Assembly (NCBI RefSeq): GCF_030053135.1
Contig: NZ_CP125651.1
Span: forward strand, 558,001-622,000
DNA length: 64,000 nt
Reading direction: 5' to 3'
DNA from: Rhizobium sp. BT04
GTDB lineage: Bacteria > Pseudomonadota > Alphaproteobacteria > Rhizobiales > Rhizobiaceae
The notes under the pieces were generated by a model. The model searched no databases and was not told where the DNA came from. It worked only from the letters and a program-made list of their open reading frames with translations. Shown here in pieces: positions 45,832 to 55,108 of the stretch; position 1 is the stretch's first letter, and every line of letters begins with the position of its first letter. Both the position numbers and the translations under genes were made by a program.

Positions 45832-48800
45832 ATGCGGAAGGGGGCGCCGCTGATGCGGAGAGTACATGTCGGTAATCGTGAGTACCTGAGTACATTTGGT
45901 GGAGCGTTGAGTATCTGTCGTGCACCCTCAGCCTGGAGCGCAGTCCTAGGAACCGCGACGGTTGTATCTTCCACGAGTACCGATGGTTCCCCAAGCTTTG
46001 CCAGTAAGGGCAGCTTCGCCAATCCCGACGGGGTCGCCGTCCCGTCCTCCTTCACAGGTCCGTTTTCCTTCACGGGCAATATCATGCAGCCTGCCGCGCT
46101 GATCTCATCGGGCGGCGTGGAAACTGCCTCGATACCACCGACGACGACGTCGTCGCCTGCAGGCGACAGCGGCGCGCAGGACACGTCCACCAAGACGGCG
46201 TCGGTTGCGACAGTGTTGCAGACGACGACCATTTCATCCGAGCGCACGGTGCTCGGCCCGGACCCGTACCAGGAGGCTGCGACGCTGCCGGCCGCGCCCA
46301 CGCTGACGGGTGTTACCAGCAATACCGGCACGACAAGCGCCGCCACGCAGCCGCTCGATCCTGCCGCCGGTTCCGGCACGACGTCATTGCGCCTTGAGAC
46401 CTCGACAGCCTCCCTCTCGGTGGAGCCGAGCCAGGACATTTCCACCGATACGGCCGCGACGCCTGCGGCGCTCGCAGCACCGGTGGCGGCTGCTGCAGCG
46501 GCGGCGACGCCCAACAAGATCGCGCTCGAAAACCTGAAGCAGGGCAACCCCATCAGCGAATGGGGGCTGGAGGGTGATGGCAACGGCACCATCCAGGGCT
46601 TTGCCACCGAAATCAGCACCAATATCGGCCAGACGGTCGATTTCAAGATCGCCACGGATTCCACTCATTACCGCATCGATATCTACCGCATGGGCTATTA
46701 TGGCGGGGCCGGCGCGCGCAAGGTCGACTCCATCGAGCAATCGCTGACCGCGGCGCAGATCCAGCCGCACCCGGTCGTCGACATGTCGCTCGGTCTCATC
46801 GATTGCGGCAACTGGTCGGTTTCGGCGAGCTGGCAGATTCCTAGTGACGCCGTCTCCGGCGTCTATTTCGCCAAGCTGGTGCGCGAGGACGGTACCGAGG
46901 ATGCAAGCATCATCCCCTTCGTCGTGCGCGACGACGCCTCGACCAGCGATATCGTCTTCCAGACCTCGGATACGACATGGCAGGCCTATAATGCCTGGGG
47001 CGGCGCCAGCCTCTATTACGGTGAAGTGCCGGTCGATCCGGCCGACATGATCGGCTACTTGCCGCCGAACTGCAGCTGCGGCTTGACCGCGATCGGCCGC
47101 GCCTCGGCCGTCAGCTATAACAGGCCGATCATTACCAATACGAGCCCTATCGGCGGCTCGCACGATTACATCTTCGGCGTCGAATCCTCCGCCATCTCGT
47201 GGCTGGAGCGGAACGGCTACGACGTTTCCTATATATCCGGCGTCGATGCGGCGCGCAGCGGCACGCTGCTGCTCAACCACGATGCCTATCTCTCCGTCGG
47301 GCATGACGAATACTGGTCTGCCGAACAGCGCGCCAATGTCGAGGCGGCGCGCGATGCCGGCGTCAACCTCGCCTTCTGGAGCGGCAACGAGTGCTACTGG
47401 AAGGTCCGCTGGGAAAGCAGCATCGATGGCAGCGGCCAGGCCTACCGCACCATGGTCTGCTATAAGGAAACCTGGGGCACGAGCACGGATCCGAGCAATG
47501 TCGGCACCGGCACCTGGCGCGATCCGCGTTATGCCGATCCGGGGCAGCAGCCGGAGAATGCGCTGACTGGCACGATGTTCCAGGTGGACAGCTACCGCCA
47601 GGATACGATCTCCATCCCCTACGACTATTCGAACCTGCGCTTCTGGCGCAATACCGACGTTTCGGAACTGAATGAAGGCGAAACCTATAATCTGGTGCAG
47701 AACCTGCTCGGCTATGAGTGGGATTCCGACATCGAGAACGGCTTCCGGCCGGCTGGACTGATCAACTTGTCGCTCTCCTCGGTCTCGGTGAGCACGTATC
47801 TGCGCGATTACGGCACCACGGTCGGCGATGCGGTAGCGACCCACAGCCTGACCATGTACCGGGCGGCAAGCGGCGCGCTGGTTTTCGGCGCCGGTACCGT
47901 CTTCTGGTCCTGGGGGCTGAGTGACAACCACCAGGGTCCGGCCACGTCAACCGATCGCAACGTACGGCAGGCGATGGTCAACATGTTCGCGGACATGGGC
48001 ATTCAGCCGACGACGCTGGATGCGAGCCTGATCCTCGCCACCCAATCCACCGACACGCTGAAGCCGACCTCGTCGGTCAGCACGCCGATCGTGGGGGCAA
48101 GTTTCCTCGAAGGGCAGCATGTCACGATCACGGGCACGGCGCAGGATTTCGGCGGCGGCATCATTGCCGGCGTGGAAGTCTCGACCGATGGCGGCCAGCA
48201 CTGGTTCAAGGCGTCAGGCCGCGAGAACTGGAGCTATAACTGGGTCGTGCAGGCGAGCGGCACCTATACGATCATGTCGCGCGCCGTCGACGATAGCGTC
48301 AACATGGAGGCGCCGTCTGCCGGCAAGCAGGTCACCGTCACGCTGCCGGGCACGCAGGGCCTGTGGACGCTGGCGGAAAAGCCCGCGACCGAAGTGGCGA
48401 TCGATCGCGATTCCGTCGAACTCGGCCTGCGCTTCCAGGCAACGACCGCGGGCTCCGTGCAGGGCATCCGCTTCTACAAGGGCTTCTACAATATCGGCGA
48501 GCATGTCGTCAGCCTCTGGAGCGCCAACGGAACGCTGCTGGCGACCGGCGTATCGGTGAATGAATCGCTCTCCGGCTGGCAGACGGTGATATTCTCCTCG
48601 CCGATCCAGATTGCCGCCGGCACGACCTATGTGGCCTCCTATCACAGCAGCGGCTACTACTCCGCCACCCAGAATTACTTCGGTAGCCCCTATGCCAGCG
48701 GCGCGTTGACGGCCGTCGATGGCGGCGGCGTCTATGCCTATGGCACCAATGCCGGCACATTCCCCGGCCAAAGCCCCGGCACCGGCACCAACTACTGGGT

Positions 48801-51180
48801 CGACGTAGTCTTCGATGCCGGGCCCAACAGTGGCCCGGTTGCGACCGACGACACGGGACTAACCATCACCCGCAACGACAGCGTCGTCATCTCGATCGCC
48901 TCGCTCATCGGGAACGATACGGATCCCAATGGCGATGCCATGACGATTTCGGCCGTCGGCAATGCGGTCAACGGCACGGTGACGCTCAACAAGCAGAACG
49001 GCACCGTCACCTTCACGCCGACCAACAATTATTCGGGGCCAGCAGGCTTCGCCTATACGCTGTCGGACGGGCGCGGCGGCACGGATCAGGGCAATGTCAG
49101 CATCACCGTAAACCAGGGCCCTGCCGGGGAGACGCTGTTCACCTCAAGCGAAGGGCCGACGGGCGCAAGCTTCAACGAAGGCCAGTCGTTGGAACTCGGG
49201 ATGAGGTTCGTCGCTTCGTCCAGCGGCATGATTACCGGTATCCGCTACTACAAGGCGGCCGGCGATACGACTGTGCATACCGGCTCCATCTGGAAGGCGG
49301 ACGGCACGCTCGTCGCCACGGTCACCTTCACCAATGAGTCGTTCTCCGGTTGGCAGACCGCGACCTTCTCCACGCCGCTGCGGATCACGGCGGGTGCGAC
49401 CTATGTCGCCTCCTACCACACGACCGGCAGCTATGTGGCGACAGCAGACTATTTCAACACTGCCCATACCAACGGCTCGCTGACGGCGCTTGCCGGCAGC
49501 AATGGCGTCTACGCGGTCGGGTCGGGCTCGACCTTCCCGACATCAAGCTACCAATCGACGAACTACTGGGTCGATGTCGTCTTCAACCAGTCGACCGGCA
49601 ACACGGTGCCGGTCGCCGTCAATGACAACGGCTATACCACCTATGCCAACACGGCTCTGTCGATTGCCGCTGCCAACCTGCTTGCAAACGACAGCGATGC
49701 CGATGGCGACCCGCTCAGCATCGCCGGCGCCAATGGCGCGGTCAACGGAACGGTGACATTCAACAGCCAGACGAATAGCGTCATCTTCACGCCGAACTCG
49801 GGCTATACGGGCGTCGCAAGCTTCACCTATTCGATTTCGGACGGGCATGGCGGCACATCGTCTGCTACCGTCAGCCTCACGGTCAATTCGCAGGCCGGCG
49901 GTGGGGCGACCTCGAGCCTGTTCACCGGCGCCGACACGTCGGGGGTTGCCGCGGCCAATGATGCCAACTCGGTCGAACTCGGCGTCAAGTTCATCGCTTC
50001 CGCCAACGGCCAGATCACGGGGCTCACCTATTACAAGAGCGCTGGGGATACCGGCACGCATGTCGGCTCGCTCTGGACCACGAGCGGCCAGCTCCTTGGC
50101 CAGGCAAGCTTCATCAACGAGACGGGAAGCGGCTGGCAGACGGTTTCCTTCACGCAGCCGATCAATGTCACGGCCGGCACCACCTATGTGGCGAGCTACC
50201 ATTCCAACGGCTTCTATTCGGCAACCGCGAACTACTTCACAACGGACCATACGAGTGGCGCGCTGACAGCGCCGGCAAGTTCGGTCAGCGGCGGCAACGG
50301 CGTCTATGCCTATGGCACGGGCAGCCTCTTCCCGACCTCCTCCTACAATGCCACCAACTACTGGGTGGATGTGCTCTACAAGCAGGGCGCGCAGAATGCG
50401 GTTCCGGTTGCCGCCAATGACAGCGGCTTCTCGACCAATACCGGCACGCCTGTCACCATCCAGGCCTCGGCGCTGCTTTCAAACGACAGCGACGCCGATG
50501 GCGATGCGCTCACGATCACCGGCGTCAGCGGCGCGGTCAACGGCTCGGTCGCCTGGAATGCCCAGGCCCAAGCGGTGACTTTCACGCCGACGGAAGGTTA
50601 TTCCGGCCCGGCGAGTTTCAGCTACGCGATATCGGACGGCAAGGGCGGCGCGGCGACGGCGCAGGTGGCGCTTACCGTCAACAACCCGGCCGCGGGACCG
50701 GAGCAGAACCTCTTTGCGGCAAACGCGACGCCCTCTGTCGTCTCCGTCAACGACAACCAGCCGGTCAATCTCGGCATGAAATTCCAGGCCGATGCCGCCG
50801 GCTGGATCACCGCGATCCGCTTCTACAAAGGTACGGACAATACCGGCCCGCACAGCGGCTATCTGTGGACGGCTTCGGGCACCCTGCTCGGCAGCGTCGC
50901 CTTCAACAACGAGACGGCCAGCGGCTGGCAGACCGCGCAGCTTGGCCAGCAGATCGCCATCCAGGCGGATACGACCTACGTCGTGTCCTACTCGACCAAC
51001 GGCAATTATTCGGCGACCGGCAATTATTTTGCCAGCGACGTGACGAACGGCGACTTGAAGGCGCCCGGCGGCAATAACGGCGTCTATGCCTATGGATCGG
51101 GCGGGTTGTTCCCGACCGCCAGCTATAACAGCACGAACTACTATGTGGACGTGGCATTCAAACCGCAGCTCGCGGCCTAA
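45832..51180 (+). CDS. giant DUF4082/cadherin-like repeat exoprotein with dimethylformamidase-like domain (copy 2)
   Basis: A 1782-residue paralogue of the protein at 37265 with the same plan and different repeat content. Residues 1-225 are Thr/Ser/Ala-rich with no Sec signal. The dimethylformamidase-like domain is at about 228-730 (GFATEISTNIGQTVDFKI, RIDIYRMGYYGGAGARKV, HDEYW at 491-495). An Ig-like domain is at 744-840. Four DUF4082 domains (about 842-997, 1100-1253, 1362-1518, 1623-1782) alternate with three Big_9/cadherin-like domains marked by NDTDPNGD or NDSDADGD. The repeats here have diverged, unlike in copy 1. The C-terminus DVAFKPQLAA resembles that of copy 1. The start has aagggg 7 bases upstream. 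It is a probable type I secretion substrate. Confidence 0.85.
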   Translation: MRKGAPLMRRVHVGNREYLSTFGGALSICRAPSAWSAVLGTATVVSSTSTDGSPSFASKGSFANPDGVAVPSSFTGPFSFTGNIMQPAALISSGGVETASIPPTTTSSPAGDSGAQDTSTKTASVATVLQTTTISSERTVLGPDPYQEAATLPAAPTLTGVTSNTGTTSAATQPLDPAAGSGTTSLRLETSTASLSVEPSQDISTDTAATPAALAAPVAAAAAAATPNKIALENLKQGNPISEWGLEGDGNGTIQGFATEISTNIGQTVDFKIATDSTHYRIDIYRMGYYGGAGARKVDSIEQSLTAAQIQPHPVVDMSLGLIDCGNWSVSASWQIPSDAVSGVYFAKLVREDGTEDASIIPFVVRDDASTSDIVFQTSDTTWQAYNAWGGASLYYGEVPVDPADMIGYLPPNCSCGLTAIGRASAVSYNRPIITNTSPIGGSHDYIFGVESSAISWLERNGYDVSYISGVDAARSGTLLLNHDAYLSVGHDEYWSAEQRANVEAARDAGVNLAFWSGNECYWKVRWESSIDGSGQAYRTMVCYKETWGTSTDPSNVGTGTWRDPRYADPGQQPENALTGTMFQVDSYRQDTISIPYDYSNLRFWRNTDVSELNEGETYNLVQNLLGYEWDSDIENGFRPAGLINLSLSSVSVSTYLRDYGTTVGDAVATHSLTMYRAASGALVFGAGTVFWSWGLSDNHQGPATSTDRNVRQAMVNMFADMGIQPTTLDASLILATQSTDTLKPTSSVSTPIVGASFLEGQHVTITGTAQDFGGGIIAGVEVSTDGGQHWFKASGRENWSYNWVVQASGTYTIMSRAVDDSVNMEAPSAGKQVTVTLPGTQGLWTLAEKPATEVAIDRDSVELGLRFQATTAGSVQGIRFYKGFYNIGEHVVSLWSANGTLLATGVSVNESLSGWQTVIFSSPIQIAAGTTYVASYHSSGYYSATQNYFGSPYASGALTAVDGGGVYAYGTNAGTFPGQSPGTGTNYWVDVVFDAGPNSGPVATDDTGLTITRNDSVVISIASLIGNDTDPNGDAMTISAVGNAVNGTVTLNKQNGTVTFTPTNNYSGPAGFAYTLSDGRGGTDQGNVSITVNQGPAGETLFTSSEGPTGASFNEGQSLELGMRFVASSSGMITGIRYYKAAGDTTVHTGSIWKADGTLVATVTFTNESFSGWQTATFSTPLRITAGATYVASYHTTGSYVATADYFNTAHTNGSLTALAGSNGVYAVGSGSTFPTSSYQSTNYWVDVVFNQSTGNTVPVAVNDNGYTTYANTALSIAAANLLANDSDADGDPLSIAGANGAVNGTVTFNSQTNSVIFTPNSGYTGVASFTYSISDGHGGTSSATVSLTVNSQAGGGATSSLFTGADTSGVAAANDANSVELGVKFIASANGQITGLTYYKSAGDTGTHVGSLWTTSGQLLGQASFINETGSGWQTVSFTQPINVTAGTTYVASYHSNGFYSATANYFTTDHTSGALTAPASSVSGGNGVYAYGTGSLFPTSSYNATNYWVDVLYKQGAQNAVPVAANDSGFSTNTGTPVTIQASALLSNDSDADGDALTITGVSGAVNGSVAWNAQAQAVTFTPTEGYSGPASFSYAISDGKGGAATAQVALTVNNPAAGPEQNLFAANATPSVVSVNDNQPVNLGMKFQADAAGWITAIRFYKGTDNTGPHSGYLWTASGTLLGSVAFNNETASGWQTAQLGQQIAIQADTTYVVSYSTNGNYSATGNYFASDVTNGDLKAPGGNNGVYAYGSGGLFPTASYNSTNYYVDVAFKPQLAA

Positions 51181-51229
51181 GGGCCGCTGGGATGTCAGGC
51201 CAAGCATGCTGTAAAGAGTGAGAGTATCG

Positions 51230-52462
51230 ATGATGCGTGCAGATAACAGATTGCCGGTTACGGTTCTCGCCGGGTTTCTCGGCGCTGGGAAGACGACTGT
51301 CCTCAATCATGTCCTGAGTAATCGGGAGGGTCGACGGGTCGCTGTCATCGTCAACGATATGAGTGAGGTCAACATCGATGCGGATCTCCTGCGCGAAGGC
51401 GGTGCAGACCTGCTGCGCACGGACGAGACGCTTGTGGAGCTCACCAACGGCTGCATCTGCTGCACGCTGCGCGAAGATCTCCTGAGCGAAGTCCGCCGGC
51501 TCGCCGCTGCCGGCCGTTTCGACTATCTGCTGATCGAGGGCACCGGCATTGCCGAGCCGCTGCCGGTTGCAGCCACCTTCTCCTTCCGCGACGAGAGCGG
51601 GGCCGCTCTTTGCGACGTGGCAAGGCTCGACACGATGGTCTGCGTCGTCGATGCGGTCAATCTGCTTGCCGACTACCGGAGCGCCGAGTTTCTTGCCGAT
51701 CGCGGCGAAAGGCGTGACGGGGACGATGAGCGCAAGCTCGTCGACCTGCTGGTCGAGCAGATCGAATTTGCCGATGTCATCATCGTCAACAAAGCAGGCG
51801 ATGTGCCATGCGCCGACCTAGCCGAGGTTCGCCGGGTCATTGCGGCGCTCAATCCGGATGCCCAGGTCATCGAGGCGGTCTTCGGCCAGGTGCCGCTTTC
51901 CGCGATCATGGATACCGGCCTCTTCAGTGAGGCCAAGGCCGCCCGCCATCCGCTCTGGCACAAGGAGCTTTATGGCTGGGGCGATCATGTGCCGGAGACC
52001 GAGGAATACGGCATTTCAAGCTTCGTCTATCGCAGCCGCCGGCCCTTCGATCCCGCGCGGCTGAGCCGCATACTCGGGCAGCCATTAGCCGGCGTCATCA
52101 GGGCGAAAGGGCATTTCTGGCTGGCGACCCGGCCGGATGAGATCGGCCTGCTGTCGATTGCCGGCACGCAATACCGCATCGACACCAGGGGGTTCTGGTG
52201 GGCCTCGGTGCCGCGGGCGCACTGGCCGCGCCATCCGCAATTCCGCCAGTTGCTCGACCGGCATTGGGACGATGTCTGGGGCGACCGCCGCCAGGAGCTG
52301 GTCTTCATCGGTTCCGGCTTCGACAAGGACGCCATCCGCATCGCGCTCGACGATTGCCTGACCGGGGAGGAGACCGGTTTCGACCCGCAGACCGCCGTCG
52401 GCCTTCGCGATCCGTTTCCGGCATGGCCGCACGATACGCATGCATCGGACCGAAAAGTGTGA
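51230..52462 (+). CDS. CobW/COG0523 family GTPase (copy 2)
   Basis: A 410-residue GTPase closely related to the one at 44396 over its whole length. Walker A is [15 protein letters not shown], CxCC lies in [36 protein letters not shown] precedes the switch region, and IVNKAGD provides the N-K-x-D-like motif. The C-terminal domain has [20 protein letters not shown] and [21 protein letters not shown] 51230 is preferred over the upstream GTG at 51218 because gagag lies at proper spacing. Its last residues (HASDRKV) and stop lie inside a dispersed palindromic repeat (52440-52488), so the C-terminal tail is repeat-derived. It follows the second exoprotein gene by 49 bp. Confidence 0.9.
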   Translation: MMRADNRLPVTVLAGFLGAGKTTVLNHVLSNREGRRVAVIVNDMSEVNIDADLLREGGADLLRTDETLVELTNGCICCTLREDLLSEVRRLAAAGRFDYLLIEGTGIAEPLPVAATFSFRDESGAALCDVARLDTMVCVVDAVNLLADYRSAEFLADRGERRDGDDERKLVDLLVEQIEFADVIIVNKAGDVPCADLAEVRRVIAALNPDAQVIEAVFGQVPLSAIMDTGLFSEAKAARHPLWHKELYGWGDHVPETEEYGISSFVYRSRRPFDPARLSRILGQPLAGVIRAKGHFWLATRPDEIGLLSIAGTQYRIDTRGFWWASVPRAHWPRHPQFRQLLDRHWDDVWGDRRQELVFIGSGFDKDAIRIALDDCLTGEETGFDPQTAVGLRDPFPAWPHDTHASDRKV

Positions 52463-52488
52463 AGCGGTTTTCGGATAATCCGATGCAT
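52440..52488. repeat. rhizobial palindromic element overlapping the GTPase stop
   Basis: Nested inverted arms atgcatcgga/tccgatgcat and ccgaaaa/ttttcgg form one long hairpin of 49 bases. I recognise the sequence type (atgcatcggaccgaaaagtg) as a very common dispersed intergenic repeat in Rhizobium genomes. It supplies the last codons of the GTPase and may also act as a terminator or transcript stabiliser within the operon. Confidence 0.7.
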
Positions 52489-52535
52489 CGACTCAAAGGT
52501 GAACAGGTTTTGATTATCAACCAGAGGAGAGAACA

Positions 52536-52844
52536 ATGAGCAGCGAACTTTATGCAGACGGTATCGGCGAAATCACCATCACCGGGACGATCGTGCGCAT
52601 CGACCTGATGTCGCTCTCGGCCACCGAGCGTGACGCCAACAACAATCCGAAGCCGGTTTTCCGCCAGCGCATCATCATGCCTGTCGATGCTTTCGCCAAT
52701 GCGGTCGATCTCATGCAGAAGGCGCTCGGCGGCTTGGTCGAGGCGGGGGCGGTCCGTCGCATCGGCGATATGTCGACCGCGGCGGCTGCCGATATCCAGT
52801 CGGTGCAGGGCGGCGCTTCGAACGCCTCGCCGAACTTCAACTGA
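52536..52844 (+). CDS. conserved small protein of unknown function in the secretion locus
   Basis: A 102-residue soluble protein with an excellent ribosome binding site (gaggagagaaca before ATG). The N-terminal half is beta-rich (IGEITITGTIVRIDLMSLSA); the middle contains PVFRQRIIMPVDAFANAVDL, then a helix MQKALGGLVEAG. The tail is Ala/Ser/Asn-rich. No signal peptide, membrane helix or cysteine is visible. It lies between the second CobW GTPase and the type I ABC transporter, so it may be a substrate chaperone, a regulator of secretion or a GTPase partner; none of these is shown. I do not recognise the family by name. Confidence 0.8.
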   Translation: MSSELYADGIGEITITGTIVRIDLMSLSATERDANNNPKPVFRQRIIMPVDAFANAVDLMQKALGGLVEAGAVRRIGDMSTAAAADIQSVQGGASNASPNFN

Positions 52845-52963
52845 GAAGACAGGGATGGGAGCGCCGTGCGTCCATTCGGACGCACAGAGGACGCTCCGAC
52901 TGATTGAAACTAAGCCTGATCTCGTTTTGTTTCCGGGGGGCTCCTATTGTTTCGGGTGGGCCA

Positions 52964-55108
52964 ATGAGCGGTTTTCTGCATACCAACCTGCACTGTCTTG
53001 CGTTCGTCGCGCGTCATCATGGCGTCGACCTTTCGCCTGAGCGATTGCAGCACGATTACGCGGTCGGCGACGAACCCGTCGCCGTGCGGCGGTTGCTGCG
53101 TATGGCCAAGGACGCCGGCCTGCGGGCCAGGCATCTCAACCTCGACTGGCAGTCCCTGTCCCGGCTGGGCGAAGCTTTCCCGGTGCTTGCCGAACTTGCG
53201 AACGGCAACTGGGTCGTCATCGCCGGAACGGTGGGGAGCGGGGAGGACGAGAGAATACGCGTTCTCGACCCGCTCGCCACGCGCCCCGACGTCATGCTGC
53301 TGAGCGAGGAGCAATTCTCGAAGGCCTGGCCCGGATCGGTGGTTCTCCTCAAGCGCAACTATCGCATGTCGGACGAGGACCGGCCGTTCGGCTTCCGGTG
53401 GTTCGTACCTGAGATCATCAAGCAGCGAAGCTTCTTCCGGGACGTGGCACTCGCCGCCTTCGTGCTTTACGGCCTCGGGCTGACGACGCCGATCTTCTTT
53501 CAGCTCGTCATCGACAAGGTGCTCGTCCACCAGAGCTATGCGACGCTGACGGTTCTGACGATCGGTATTGCTATCGCGCTCGTCTTCGACGCGACCTTCA
53601 GCTTCCTGCGCCGTTATCTGCTGCTCTTCGCGACGAACAGGATCGACATCCGCGTCGCCACCCGCACTTTCGGCCATCTGCTCAATCTGCCGATCGCGCT
53701 TTTCGAGCAGGCCTCGGCCGGCGTTCTCGTCAAGCATATGCAGCAGACTGGGCGCATCCGCGAATTCCTGACCGGCCGGCTGTTCCTGACCCTTCTGGAC
53801 GGCGTCTCGCTTTTTGTCTTCGTGCCGATCCTGCTTCTCTATAGCGTCAAGCTGACGCTTGTCGTGCTCGGTTTCGCAGCCCTCGTCGGCCTCGTGGTGA
53901 TGATGCTCGTCGGCCCGTTCCAGCGCCGCTTGCAGGCGCTCTACCAGGCCGAAGGCGACCGGCAGGCACTGCTGGTGGAAACCGTGCACGGCATGCGCAC
54001 CGTCAAATCGCTGGCGCTGGAGCCGCGCCAACGCAAGGTGTGGGACGATTATTCGGCCCAGTCGATCTCCGTGCGTTTCCGGGTCGACAAGATCTCGACC
54101 ATCGCCCAGTCGCTGACCGGGCTGCTGGAGAAGCTGATGAGTGTCGCGATCATCGGCCTCGGCGCGCTCGATGTGTTCAGTGGCTCGATGACCATCGGTG
54201 CGCTTGTTGCCTTCAACATGCTCGCCGGCCGGGTCTCCGGACCGCTGGTGCAGATCGTCACCATGGTGCATGAATATCAGGAAGTGGCGCTCTCGGTGCG
54301 CATGCTCGGCGAGATCATGAACCAGCGGCCGGAGCAGGCGGGCCGCGGGCGAGGTGTCCGGCCGCATCTGAAGGGCCGCATCGAATTCGACAGGGTCACC
54401 TTCCGCTACAGCCCGGATAGCGCGCCGGCGCTCGACAACGTCTCCTTCGCCATTCCGGCGGGCTGCGTCTTCGGCGTGGTCGGCAAGAGCGGCTCGGGCA
54501 AGACGACGATCACAAGGCTGATCCAGGGGCTCTATCAGAGTCAGGAAGGCCTCGTGCGCATGGATGGTTATGACAGCCGCGAGATCGACCTGGTGCATCT
54601 GAGAACCAGCATCGGCGTCGTGCTGCAGGATAGTTTCCTGTTTCGCGGCTCGGTTCGCGAGAATATCGCCGCCGCCAAGCCCGATGCCAGCATCGAGGAG
54701 ATCATGGAAGTCGCCCGCATCGCCGGCGCCGAGGAATTCATCGAGCGTCTGCCGCGCGGCTTCGACACCATGCTGGAAGAAAACGCCGCCAACCTGTCGG
54801 GCGGCCAGAAGCAGCGCCTGGCGATTGCCCGCGCGCTGATCACCGATCCGAAGCTCTTGATCTTCGACGAGGCGACGAGCGCGCTCGACCCTGACAGCGA
54901 GGCGATCATCCGCGATAATCTCAGCCGCATCGCCGCCGGCCGCACCGTCGTCATCGTCTCGCACCGGCTTTCGACGCTCGTCGATGCCGATGCCATTCTC
55001 GTCATCGATCGCGGCAAGGTCGCCGATATCGGCCGGCACGATCAGCTCGTGTCGCGCTGCATGACCTACCGTCACCTCTGGGCACAACAGATGAGGCAGG
55101 TTGCATGA
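52964..55108 (+). CDS. type I secretion ABC transporter with degenerate C39-like domain (HlyB type)
   Basis: A 714-residue ABC exporter. Residues 1-125 form a C39 peptidase-like domain (HTNLHCLAFVARHHGVDLSP) in which Thr replaces the catalytic Cys of the DCGxxC motif, so it should bind rather than cleave the substrate, as in HlyB. The transmembrane part (about 150-440) has five or six helices. The nucleotide-binding domain shows Walker A VVGKSGSGKTTITRL (about 503-517), signature LSGGQKQRLAIARAL (about 611) and Walker B KLLIFDEATSALD with a switch His in IVSHRLSTL. ATG 52964 is chosen over an upstream TTG. It overlaps the adaptor gene by 4 bp. Likely substrates are the two giant exoproteins. 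No TolC homologue is in the window. Confidence 0.93.
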   Translation: MSGFLHTNLHCLAFVARHHGVDLSPERLQHDYAVGDEPVAVRRLLRMAKDAGLRARHLNLDWQSLSRLGEAFPVLAELANGNWVVIAGTVGSGEDERIRVLDPLATRPDVMLLSEEQFSKAWPGSVVLLKRNYRMSDEDRPFGFRWFVPEIIKQRSFFRDVALAAFVLYGLGLTTPIFFQLVIDKVLVHQSYATLTVLTIGIAIALVFDATFSFLRRYLLLFATNRIDIRVATRTFGHLLNLPIALFEQASAGVLVKHMQQTGRIREFLTGRLFLTLLDGVSLFVFVPILLLYSVKLTLVVLGFAALVGLVVMMLVGPFQRRLQALYQAEGDRQALLVETVHGMRTVKSLALEPRQRKVWDDYSAQSISVRFRVDKISTIAQSLTGLLEKLMSVAIIGLGALDVFSGSMTIGALVAFNMLAGRVSGPLVQIVTMVHEYQEVALSVRMLGEIMNQRPEQAGRGRGVRPHLKGRIEFDRVTFRYSPDSAPALDNVSFAIPAGCVFGVVGKSGSGKTTITRLIQGLYQSQEGLVRMDGYDSREIDLVHLRTSIGVVLQDSFLFRGSVRENIAAAKPDASIEEIMEVARIAGAEEFIERLPRGFDTMLEENAANLSGGQKQRLAIARALITDPKLLIFDEATSALDPDSEAIIRDNLSRIAAGRTVVIVSHRLSTLVDADAILVIDRGKVADIGRHDQLVSRCMTYRHLWAQQMRQVA

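Noticed and set aside
37265..51180. RTX toxin or calcium-binding nonapeptide adhesins
   Set aside because: No GGxGxDxxx repeats are present in either giant protein; the repeats are DUF4082, VCBS and cadherin-like.
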